From contig JAFTSA010000004.1 of assembly GCA_017461985.1 (NCBI GenBank), positions 1 through 64,000 on the forward strand: DNA of 64,000 nucleotides, read 5' to 3'. Below are positions 47,697 through 54,671 of this stretch, piece after piece. Origin of the DNA: Clostridia bacterium (GTDB lineage Bacteria > Bacillota > Clostridia > Christensenellales > CAG-917). Within the stretch, counting starts at the first letter, position 1, and each line of letters begins with the position of its first letter. The notes under the pieces were generated by a model. That model was given only the letters and a program-made list of their open reading frames with translations, searched no databases and was not told the origin of the DNA. Both the position numbers and the translations under genes were made by a program.

Positions 47697-48527
47697 ATGA
47701 AAAAGACTTCAATACTTCTTGCATCTTCCATAATGATTCTTGCTGTTATCGTGGCAATAGTGGGCGTCACTGCCGCTTGGTTTGGCAATCAATACACCTA
47801 CAACGGAGCAGTTGAAGTCTCTTCTCATAACCCCGACAACAACGCAATTATCGTCCCTGACAGCACAAGTCCGTTGCCTACAGGAGAAAGTGCAACACTT
47901 GCTCCTGCACGCATTAAGAGGGGGTATGTCCTTGAAGACGTGTTTGGCGAAGGCGGATACGACAACATAGATGTCACCAAGCCTAACGATGCATTGGAGA
48001 CAACAGCAGTGCCAGTCACAGTCACTTTTGACTTTGTCTACAATGGTGCACCTTCAAACACTGACGGAATAACTTCAAAAATGCAAATAGAACTCGTTTC
48101 TGTTACACTTGCAAATCCATTGCAAGAAGTGGATTTTGACGGAGATGGAGACAAAGATGAGGCAGATAAGGAAGCATTCCAGGCTGCCCTTGTAAACTAT
48201 CGTGATGAATTTGCTCTCTCAATGTTCATTACCACAACTGACAGCAGTGTCATGATGTTCACAAATAGCGATGGTCAAACTCTCTACACTCAAAAGACAA
48301 AGGAAGTAAAAGAGGATGACACCACCGTCACGATCACTTATTATGAACTGAACGATGACTATTACATTGCTGACGACAACAATCATAGAGTGACTTTTAA
48401 TATGATTCCTGTCACTCACACCCTAAATGCGACCATCTATTTCATCCACGTTGATGAAGAGACTCCTCCCGAACTTATAAACGCACAATTGTTCCTCAAT
48501 TTTAAGGTTACGTTTGTTGCATCATAA
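47697..48527 (+). CDS. Secreted SipW/TasA-type protein 2 with calcium-loop motif
   Basis: The 276-residue protein begins with a hydrophobic segment (about 5-23) followed by VGVTAAWFGNQYTYNGAVEVSS, the same A-W-F pattern as its neighbour. The body is beta-rich. DFDGDGDKDEADKEAFQAAL fits an EF-hand/dockerin-type calcium loop followed by a helix, but only one copy is present, so this is not a complete dockerin. GGTAGGAT lies just upstream of the ATG, two bases after the previous stop. Fibre subunit or adaptor is inferred from the N-terminus. Confidence 0.8.
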   Translation: MKKTSILLASSIMILAVIVAIVGVTAAWFGNQYTYNGAVEVSSHNPDNNAIIVPDSTSPLPTGESATLAPARIKRGYVLEDVFGEGGYDNIDVTKPNDALETTAVPVTVTFDFVYNGAPSNTDGITSKMQIELVSVTLANPLQEVDFDGDGDKDEADKEAFQAALVNYRDEFALSMFITTTDSSVMMFTNSDGQTLYTQKTKEVKEDDTTVTITYYELNDDYYIADDNNHRVTFNMIPVTHTLNATIYFIHVDEETPPELINAQLFLNFKVTFVAS

Positions 48528-48533
48528 TTTGAT

Positions 48534-49199
48534 ATGAAAAACAAAAAAATAATGATTATTGCACTCGTAGTTCTTTTAGTCGGTGCTGTGGCGGTTGCCA
48601 CAGGGCTTACTGCTGCATACTGGGTTGGGGCAGAAGGCGACAGCGAAATTGCTCCCCAAACAGATACAACAGATTGGAACTATTGGAGCAAATACTTCAT
48701 TTATGAAGCCATCAAAGAAAACAATAATACCGTTGGATATAAGATCGTAGGCTTTGAGGGTGCAGTCCTTGAGAATGTAATCATTCCACGTATAGCGCGC
48801 GGTGGCAGACTTAAAAATGCAGATGGCACATACAGTGAAATCGTGGACTCAGCTCTTGTAAAAATTGTTGGCAATAGCATCTTCGCAAATACTACGGACA
48901 AGGCTATTCCCACAAGCATCACACTTCCAACTACAGTTGCAGTTGAGCCTGGTGCATTTATAGGACTCGTCAATTTGATTTCAATTAAAGTTGTGTCTGT
49001 ATTAGGCGAAGATAACGTTATTTATGACAATTCAATTGAGATAGGAACAATGGCATTTTTTGGCTGTGATAAAGTAGAAAGATTTATTGCCGCAACAGAT
49101 ATCCAGTTTACGACAGATGCAAATGCAAGTGGCATGAGTTTTGATGCGCTCAAAACCGCCACTGGACTTCCTGCTGACCTTACTCGTTCTGCTTCGTAA
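48534..49199 (+). CDS. Secreted protein 3 with SipW-like N-terminus and BspA-type leucine-rich repeats
   Basis: The 221-residue protein has a hydrophobic segment (about 6-24) followed by TGLTAAYWVGAEGD, a variant of the A-W-F pattern. From about residue 75 it shows BspA-type leucine-rich repeat spacing: VKIVGNSIFANTTDKAIPTSITLP, then AFIGLVNLISIKV, then IGTMAFFGCDKVERFIAA. Such repeats are common in surface proteins of gut Bacillota and Trichomonas and mediate binding. No strong Shine-Dalgarno site; it starts six bases after the previous stop. Confidence 0.8.
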   Translation: MKNKKIMIIALVVLLVGAVAVATGLTAAYWVGAEGDSEIAPQTDTTDWNYWSKYFIYEAIKENNNTVGYKIVGFEGAVLENVIIPRIARGGRLKNADGTYSEIVDSALVKIVGNSIFANTTDKAIPTSITLPTTVAVEPGAFIGLVNLISIKVVSVLGEDNVIYDNSIEIGTMAFFGCDKVERFIAATDIQFTTDANASGMSFDALKTATGLPADLTRSAS

Positions 49200-49239
49200 A
49201 ACGGCGTTAAACCGCACAAATTAAAGGATAAAACCCATT

Positions 49240-50445
49240 ATGAAACAAAAAGTTGAAAAAAAGAAAGTTGCTCCCATCAAGATTTTGATGGGACTTTTTG
49301 TCCCTTTCATCCTTCTCACCATCTTCTTTTCGGTGCTTTTGAACGATGCCACCGTTGACGTAGGCACGGGCGCAACTGACGGCAAATACGCCTCAGTGTT
49401 GTCAGGGATTGACGGAATTGTGGAGGCAAATCCTCGTCTTGTTGACATTGCAATGCTTGCTTCTCACGACGCAGTCACTGACAAACTTTCTCCCGACAGC
49501 CCTATGGATTATCACGACCGCCCCACAGTGCTTGGCAAGCTTGACCCTATCACCAGCGGTTTTCAATATCGTTTTGGCAAGACACAAGCCGTAGGCCTTG
49601 ACGTCCAACTTAGACAAGGGGCAAGAATGTTCCACATCAAGTACACGGACTATGAGGGCACTTGGTACGCAACCCACGCCCACCTGTCAGACACCATCGA
49701 GGCATACGTTATGCAAGTGCTTCATTATCTTGCATCTCCAGAGGCAAAGGGCGAAATCGTCATCTTGTTGTGGCACCCTATGTATTTTGGAGAGGGAGTC
49801 ACCTTGGACACCTTCCACCACTGGCTTGCAGGGGTGAAACTTGACGGCAAGAGCCTTTACGACTATGTCCACTACGGCACTACAAACACCTTTGATGAAG
49901 AGGGCAAACCAGGCGTGAGAATAGGTGACCTCCGCTACAATGACCTTACGCTCAATGGCACCGCCCCCGGCGTTGTAATGTTTGACCGCAGAGAGGGCAC
50001 ACGCTTTTATGAAGACGGTATGGAAGGCACTTTCACCGATGAATATATGGGCAAATTCTTTGATATGGACGCAAACGCCACCCACGTATGGCACAGCCGT
50101 ATTGGTCAAGACACCCTCATTGAAAAGATAAACGCCCAAGCAAAGATAGTTGAAGAAAGTGATCAGTGGGACAACAAACTTCGTATGAATCAAACTCAAG
50201 CATCCTTCTCGGCCGGCGGATTCAGTGATATCTTCATCGACATCGGCGCATGGAGTTTGCTCCGTTTTGCAAAGGACTACAACGTCGCCCTAGTCAACCA
50301 CGAAAACTTTGATTATTGGCTCAGTGTTATGCCTGTCTTCCAAGTTGACTTTGTCAACAGCAACTATGGTGACTTCAACAACTTAGTCAACCAAAAGATA
50401 ATCGCCTACAACACCACCCTAGTCAACTCAATCTTGAACGCATAA
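49240..50445 (+). CDS. Membrane-anchored PI-PLC-like phosphodiesterase
   Basis: The 401-residue protein has an N-terminal membrane anchor (about 13-34) and a PI-PLC X-type barrel. His76 in IAMLASHDAVTD matches the first catalytic His (usually SHN), and YATHAHLSDTIEAYV (143-157) matches the strand with the second His. The usual Asp of the R-x-x-D strand is replaced by FH in GARMFHIKY, so activity is not certain. Substrates in this superfamily are phosphatidylinositol or other glycerophospho-head groups. AAAGGA precedes the ATG, and the operon ends just downstream. Confidence 0.85.
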   Translation: MKQKVEKKKVAPIKILMGLFVPFILLTIFFSVLLNDATVDVGTGATDGKYASVLSGIDGIVEANPRLVDIAMLASHDAVTDKLSPDSPMDYHDRPTVLGKLDPITSGFQYRFGKTQAVGLDVQLRQGARMFHIKYTDYEGTWYATHAHLSDTIEAYVMQVLHYLASPEAKGEIVILLWHPMYFGEGVTLDTFHHWLAGVKLDGKSLYDYVHYGTTNTFDEEGKPGVRIGDLRYNDLTLNGTAPGVVMFDRREGTRFYEDGMEGTFTDEYMGKFFDMDANATHVWHSRIGQDTLIEKINAQAKIVEESDQWDNKLRMNQTQASFSAGGFSDIFIDIGAWSLLRFAKDYNVALVNHENFDYWLSVMPVFQVDFVNSNYGDFNNLVNQKIIAYNTTLVNSILNA

Positions 50446-50463
50446 AATAAATGATTAAAAGTG

Positions 50464-50492
50464 AAACCTGCACTGGGAAGTGCAGGTTTTTT
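50464..50492 (+). terminator. Rho-independent terminator of the surface-protein operon
   Basis: AAACCTGCACT (50464-50474), loop GGGA, AGTGCAGGTTT (50479-50489) and further Ts: a perfect 11-bp stem. Confidence 0.95.
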
Positions 50493-50536
50493 ATTAGTGT
50501 TTTGGCGGAAGTGGGGATTCGTGAAATAGCGAGTGG

Positions 50537-50628
50537 TCAAACTTGTTTGAGAGAGCGAGCGCCAGCCCCGTAGGGGGTTCGTAGGCGGAACGCCTCACAA
50601 TGGCTACATTGTGAAAGACCTTCGCGAA
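50537..50628. repeat. Hairpin array between convergent terminators
   Basis: Consecutive hairpins: TCAAAC-TT-GTTTGA (50537-50550), CCCC-GTA-GGGG (50566-50576), AGGCG-GAA-CGCCT (50583-50595), TCACAATG-GCTA-CATTGTGA (50595-50614) and the palindrome TTCGCGAA (50621-50628). Small GTA/GAA loops resemble the other two arrays. The seven-base spacer is not kept here. Confidence 0.65.
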
Positions 50629-50630
50629 AG

Positions 50631-50659
50631 AAAAAACCCTACACTTTGTGCAGGGTTTT
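50631..50659 (-). terminator. Terminator of tRNA-Ser
   Basis: On the minus strand AAAACCCT-g-CAC-aaa-GTG-t-AGGGTTTTTT directly follows the tRNA 3' end. Confidence 0.85.
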
Positions 50660-50747
50660 GGCGGAAGCGGAGGGATTCGAACCCCCGTGGGCTTGCACCC
50701 AAACGGTTTTCAAGACCGCCTCGTTATGACCACTTCGATACGCTTCC
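50659..50747 (-). tRNA. tRNA-Ser (anticodon TGA)
   Basis: On the minus strand the acceptor stem GGAAGCG pairs with CGCTTCC, the anticodon loop is CTTGAAA (anticodon TGA, reading UCA), a long variable arm marks class II serine tRNA (GGGTGCAAGCCC), the T loop is GGTTCGAATCC, and CCA is encoded. Length with CCA is 89. Confidence 0.96.
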
Positions 50748-50786
50748 AAATATTTAGTTGAACTGAATATCAAATCCAGCCTTGTT

Positions 50787-50815
50787 AGTATATCAATATT
50801 GCAGTCTGTTGTCAA
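50787..50815 (-). promoter_or_regulatory. Promoter of tRNA-Ser
   Basis: On the minus strand TTGACA (50810-50815) and TATACT (50787-50792), 17-base spacer, 40 bases before the mature tRNA 5' end. Confidence 0.85.
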
Positions 50816-50867
50816 CTTAATAAAGAAAATAGCCAAGAAAATTAGAAAAAACATAATTTTTGCAAAA

Positions 50868-50899
50868 ACAAAACCCACTCGATTGAGTGGGTTTTTTGT
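50868..50899. terminator. Terminator of the mgtC-like gene
   Basis: AAAACCCACTC (50870-50880), loop GATT, GAGTGGGTTTT (50885-50895). A and T runs on either side allow use on both strands; the mgtC-like gene on the minus strand ends 16 bases away. Confidence 0.85.
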
Positions 50900-50914
50900 T
50901 GGGGTTGGGGAGGA

Positions 50915-51616
50915 TTATTCCTCGTTGCGCTCGATTGAGAGCAAGTGGTCGGGATTGTTGCGGATGAGGCTGTTCATCACGTCAACAGAGAATGGGGCGT
51001 TGGTGGTCACTTCAACGGTTGCAATCAGTTTTCCGTCCACTGTCTTCACCTTGTATGACGCCACTTTAGGTGAGCCCAATTCGTGAACAATCTTGTTGAG
51101 GACGTCATCGGTCTCAATCCAAATCTGCATTTTGATGACAGAGAGGTGAGGGGTGCGGAAAGCCCTGATAGGCAAGTGGAAGACGATTTGCAACACAAGG
51201 ATAAGAAGGGTTGCTGAGACGCCGACCACGATGAAACCTGAGCCGATTGCCATACCGATGGCGGCAGTTGCCCACACGCCAGCAGCGGTTGTAAGGCCGT
51301 ACATGACGTCACGGCGGTACATGATGATGCCTGCGCCGAGGAAACCGATGCCGGTGACAACTTGAGATGCGATACGGCTAGGGTCACCACTTGCGCCAGT
51401 TTCATTGAACATGGCTGTGGTCATATATTTTGAGATGATCATAAACAGGCAAGCGGCCATACACACGATTGCGTGGGTGCGGATGCCTGCTTCCTTACTG
51501 CGTGTCTTTCTTTCGACACCGATTACGACACCGCAGAGAATGGATGCAACAAGGCGGACGATAAAGTGCCAAACCTCACCATTCCAGTCTACGATGTTGA
51601 CTGCGGAAAGCAACAT
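50915..51616 (-). CDS. MgtC/SapB family membrane protein
   Basis: The 233-residue protein has the MgtC/SapB N-terminal membrane domain, with VASILCGVVIGVERKTRSKEAGIRTHAIVCMAACLFMIIS and GIGFLGAGIIMYRRD as family blocks, and a C-terminal ACT-like cytoplasmic domain of about 80 residues (VIKMQIWIETDDVLNKIVHELG...). The family is linked to magnesium homeostasis and regulation of ATP synthase or transport, but the exact role of non-pathogen members is unclear. Start at 51616 is preferred over 51658 because GGAGG lies upstream of it. Confidence 0.92.
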   Translation of the reverse strand: MLLSAVNIVDWNGEVWHFIVRLVASILCGVVIGVERKTRSKEAGIRTHAIVCMAACLFMIISKYMTTAMFNETGASGDPSRIASQVVTGIGFLGAGIIMYRRDVMYGLTTAAGVWATAAIGMAIGSGFIVVGVSATLLILVLQIVFHLPIRAFRTPHLSVIKMQIWIETDDVLNKIVHELGSPKVASYKVKTVDGKLIATVEVTTNAPFSVDVMNSLIRNNPDHLLSIERNEE

Positions 51617-51656
51617 AATTTTCCTCCAATAAATGAAACGCTGTTTTAATGTATTC

Positions 51657-51684
51657 ATTATACACGAAAAAAATGAAATGTCAA
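51657..51684 (-). promoter_or_regulatory. Promoter of the mgtC-like gene
   Basis: On the minus strand TTGACA (51679-51684) and TATAAT (51657-51662) with a 16-base spacer, about 40 bases upstream of the ATG. Confidence 0.7.
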
Positions 51685-51773
51685 TAGGCGGATTTTTCTG
51701 GGGGCGTCATTTGACACAAAACGACATTCTAACAGGCGATTTTGAAAGATAAAGTCTGCGTTGTGAAAGGGTA

Positions 51774-51802
51774 TTGACTTTTTTAGGTTTTTGTAGGATA
51801 AT
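51774..51802 (+). promoter_or_regulatory. Promoter of the Dabb gene
   Basis: TTGACT (51774-51779) and GATAAT (51797-51802) with a 17-base spacer, just before a GAGGTG ribosome site. Confidence 0.65.
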
Positions 51803-51818
51803 CATATAGAGGTGAATT

Positions 51819-52109
51819 ATGATAAAGCATATCGTTTGTTTCAAACTTGAAAATCCCACAGCAGAACTCCTTGCAAAGACCAAGGACATCCTTTTGTCAA
51901 TGGAGGGCAACGTCCCCGAAGTACGCTCAATCGAAGTAGGTCTTGACCTGTTGCACTCACCGAGAAGCTACGACGTCATCCTGCAAGTTGTAGTTGATGA
52001 CCTGACCTCCCTTGACAGCTATCAAAAAGACCCCTATCACTGCGACGTTGTCAAAACACATATGCACGCGGTGGCTTCTAGCTCTATCGCATTAGACTAC
52101 GAAATCTAA
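51819..52109 (+). CDS. Dabb (stress-responsive alpha/beta barrel) protein
   Basis: The 96-residue protein is a dimeric alpha/beta-barrel domain protein. MIKHIVCFKLENPTAE at the start, VRSIEVGLDLLHSPRSYDVILQVVVDDLTSLDSYQKDPYH in the middle and HMHAVASSSIALDYEI at the end are typical. Members are stress-related or act as small-molecule enzymes, and no specific function can be assigned here. The gene has its own promoter, GAGGTG site and terminator. Its stop codon is the first part of repeat copy B. Confidence 0.9.
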   Translation: MIKHIVCFKLENPTAELLAKTKDILLSMEGNVPEVRSIEVGLDLLHSPRSYDVILQVVVDDLTSLDSYQKDPYHCDVVKTHMHAVASSSIALDYEI

Positions 52110-52490
52110 AAACGCGCTATTTGGCGAATAGCATTGTCAAAAAAGCACTCCAAATGGAGTGCTTTTTATTGCTAAAAAGTGCTTAATCACCTAAGCGAAT
52201 GTCCCCCTTCCTCACGTGTTTCCCCCTTCTGCCTACGGCAGAGCCCTACGGGCAGGGACACACTCGGCTCTCGCACATTAGGGATATACCACTCATTATG
52301 CCGCTCGTTGTGTTGGTGCAAAAAATCACAGCGCACCCACAACTTCGCACCCTCGTCTGGTGCGACGCGATTGACGGCTCTGCCGTAGCAATACGCTCTT
52401 CCGTTCCTTACAGCGGCGCTCCCTTTCTCGGCGCCGCTGCGCCTCGCGTTTCGTCACGCAACAAGTGAGTGCTTGTATAAGAACGCAAAA
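52106..52490 (+). repeat. Dispersed structured repeat, copy B
   Basis: It matches copy A (27503-27834) from the stop codon of the upstream gene to GTGAGTGCTTGTATAAG, with the same order of parts. Relative to copy A it carries an extra segment of about 55 bases near 52345-52400. It holds a perfect 9-bp hairpin CAGCGGCGC...GCGCCGCTG (near 52411-52439) where copy A has only GGCG...CGCC. Both copies keep the GGTGC...GCACC hairpin. Confidence 0.75.
52139..52170 (+). terminator. Terminator of the Dabb gene
   Basis: AAAAAAGCACTCC, loop AAAT, GGAGTGCTTTTT; part of repeat copy B. Confidence 0.9.
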
Positions 52491-52544
52491 AATGGGCAAA
52501 GTGCAAAATTAATCCACAACTGCGAACAAAGTGAGCAATATCAC

Positions 52545-52627
52545 TTGCCGTAGGCAAATATAACTGCGAAGCAATATAACTTCTTGCTTGCAAGAAATAT
52601 AACTTTGCAAAATGCATATTTTGCAAA
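52545..52627. repeat. Hairpin array with constant ATATAAC spacer
   Basis: Four hairpins are separated three times by exactly ATATAAC: TTGCC-GTA-GGCAA (52545-52557), TGC-GAA-GCA (52565-52573), TTCTTGC-TT-GCAAGAA (52581-52596) and TTTGCAAAAT-GCAT-ATTTTGCAAA (52604-52627). It lies between copy B of the dispersed repeat and the terminator of the SPFH gene. Confidence 0.8.
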
Positions 52628-52629
52628 AT

Positions 52630-52660
52630 AAAAAAGCACTCCCTTTGGAGTGCTTTTTAT
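52630..52660. terminator. Terminator of the SPFH gene
   Basis: AAAAAGCACTCC (52631-52642), loop CTTT, GGAGTGCTTTTT (52647-52658), symmetric A and T runs; serves the convergent minus-strand gene. Confidence 0.9.
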
Positions 52661-52680
52661 CTATTGCAGTTCAATTGCAA

Positions 52681-53601
52681 CTAGTCGTTATCCTTTTTGA
52701 TGATGGTCTTTGTGACGGTGGTTTTCTTCACGGGAGTTTCGGGCATATTGCTCACTTCACTCATTGCGGTCACAAGGCCAGAAATGTTGGCAATATCTGT
52801 AGGCACAACGATTTTGGTTGCATTGCCTTTGGCAAGAGCCTTCAATGCTTCAAAGCTTTGCAGTGTCACGTATGCTTGGTCAGGATGAGCATCAATGATC
52901 ATTCTGATTGCGGTTGCTTGACCTTCTGCTTCGGTGATGAGTGCTTCCTTCTTTGCTTCTGCTCTAAGGATTGCAGATGCCTTTTCACCTTCTGCCACCA
53001 AGATGCTACTGCGTTTTTCACCTTCTGCTTTCAAGATTGCTTCACGGCGTTCACGTTCAGCACGCATTTGTTTTTCCATTGCATCTTGAATATCTTTGGG
53101 AGGAAGGATGTTTTTCAGTTCAACGCGGTTGACTTTGATTCCCCAAGGGTCGGTTGCTTGGTCGAGGATGACGCAGAGTTTTGCGTTGACGGTATCACGT
53201 GAAGTGAGGGTTTCGTCCAATTCCAAATCGCCGACGATATTACGAAGGGTTGTTGCGGTCAAGTTTTCAAGAGCGCTACGAGGGTGTTCTACACCATAGG
53301 TGTAGAGTTTGGGGTCAGTCACCTTATAGTACACAACTGTGTCGATGTGCATTGTGACGTTATCCTTGGTGATGACGGGTTGAGGAGGGAAGTCCGCCAC
53401 TTGTTCCTTGAGGCTGATTCTATTTGAGATTCTATCCACAAAGGGGATGATGAGGTGGATACCGCTTTCCATAGTGCGGCGATATTTACCCAGACGCTCC
53501 ACCGTATATGCGTGTGCGTGCTTGACGATTTTGATTGCCAGTGCAAAATATATGATTGCAAGGCCGGCGATGACGATAAATGCGATAAGTGCAGGATGCA
53601 T
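52681..53601 (-). CDS. SPFH/stomatin-like membrane protein (QmcA type)
   Basis: The 306-residue protein has one N-terminal membrane segment (about 4-24), the SPFH domain (VERLGKYRRTMESGIHLIIPFVDRI ... DNVTMHIDTVVYYKVTDP) and a long coiled coil rich in Ala/Glu/Lys (about 180-235, MRAERERREAILKAEGEK). Such proteins form large membrane rings that organise microdomains and regulate membrane proteases such as FtsH. No NfeD-type partner is seen next to it. AGGAGGT lies five bases before the ATG. Confidence 0.93.
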   Translation of the reverse strand: MHPALIAFIVIAGLAIIYFALAIKIVKHAHAYTVERLGKYRRTMESGIHLIIPFVDRISNRISLKEQVADFPPQPVITKDNVTMHIDTVVYYKVTDPKLYTYGVEHPRSALENLTATTLRNIVGDLELDETLTSRDTVNAKLCVILDQATDPWGIKVNRVELKNILPPKDIQDAMEKQMRAERERREAILKAEGEKRSSILVAEGEKASAILRAEAKKEALITEAEGQATAIRMIIDAHPDQAYVTLQSFEALKALAKGNATKIVVPTDIANISGLVTAMSEVSNMPETPVKKTTVTKTIIKKDND

Positions 53602-53643
53602 AGTTGACCTCCTATAAACTTAGTTTACACAATGATTATTGTA

Positions 53644-54648
53644 TTATGCAACACCGTGATAGGTGAAGCCTTTTCCTGAAACGTCTCTTGCCTTTGTGAT
53701 GTAGACAAATGCTTCAGGGTCGTGTTTTGCGATGATTTCCTTGACTTGGTTGATTTGTTTTTTACGCACAACGCAGACCAGCATATCGTGCTCCACACCG
53801 GTGTAGAAACCTGCTGCATGGACAAGAGTGCATCCACGATGGAGTTTCTCTGTGATTTCCAAAGCGATTTCATCGTGGTGGTCTGACACGATATTGAAGA
53901 CGATTGAGGAGTGCAAACCAGATTGAATGACGTCAGCGATTTCCGCACCCGTAAATAGGGACACAGCGGAGTAGAGGATAGGTGACAACACCGATGTTGT
54001 GATGACCTCTGCGCCAAGGCTCATATCAAGGCCGATAAAGCCGAGAGAGCCTGATGCTACAACAACAATCAAATCGCAAGCAAGGATGAGCCATTGCACG
54101 TCTGCCACAGGGTTAAACTTATAAATAAGTTTACCAATGATGTCAGTTCCACCCATTGAGGAGTTGTAGCGGAGGATGAAACCAAGGCAAACGCCACTGC
54201 CCACACCGCCTGCTGCTGCGGCAAGAAGGTTCAAAGCACTTGCTGAGCCGATTGCTTTGTACACGGGGAAGTCCACCACGTCAAGGACGCCCATCCACAT
54301 TGAGTGCAAGCCAACTGCGATGATTGTGTAGAAGCAGAACTTCTTGTCAAGGAAGAAAAAGCTTGCGATGAAGAGAGGCACGTTGAGGAGCATACTTGTG
54401 ACAGCGGGGTTAAGCCAGGTGTCAGCAAGATGAGGGTTGAAGGGGTGGACTGCATTGTAGATGATTGATGCAATGCCTGTCACGCCACCGGGAGCGAATC
54501 CGTTGGGCACGACAAACATATAGGTGGCAAATGAGCGGATGAAAGCAAGCAGGTTGAGCATAAAGATCAACTTGCAAAAGTTTTTCACGTCTTTGCCTGT
54601 TATTTTGATGTTTTTGATATTCTTGAAAGATTCCTTGATGGATTTCAT
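53644..54648 (-). CDS. YitT family membrane protein
   Basis: The 334-residue protein has several transmembrane helices (about 25-240), with VVPNGFAPGGVTGIASIIYN and the duplicated GVCLGFILRYNSSMGGTDIIGKL loop typical of YitT, and a C-terminal DUF2179 domain (GCTLVHAAGFYTGVEHDMLVCVV...). The role of YitT proteins is not established. No Shine-Dalgarno site is visible. It starts 23 bases after the stop of the GH3 gene, suggesting cotranscription. Confidence 0.92.
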   Translation of the reverse strand: MKSIKESFKNIKNIKITGKDVKNFCKLIFMLNLLAFIRSFATYMFVVPNGFAPGGVTGIASIIYNAVHPFNPHLADTWLNPAVTSMLLNVPLFIASFFFLDKKFCFYTIIAVGLHSMWMGVLDVVDFPVYKAIGSASALNLLAAAAGGVGSGVCLGFILRYNSSMGGTDIIGKLIYKFNPVADVQWLILACDLIVVVASGSLGFIGLDMSLGAEVITTSVLSPILYSAVSLFTGAEIADVIQSGLHSSIVFNIVSDHHDEIALEITEKLHRGCTLVHAAGFYTGVEHDMLVCVVRKKQINQVKEIIAKHDPEAFVYITKARDVSGKGFTYHGVA

Positions 54649-54671
54649 AGCTTTATCGTTGCGAGTAGTAG

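Noticed and set aside
47697-48527. Complete dockerin domain in the second SipW-type protein
   Set aside because: Only one calcium-loop/helix unit is present. A dockerin needs two, and no cohesin was recognised in the window.
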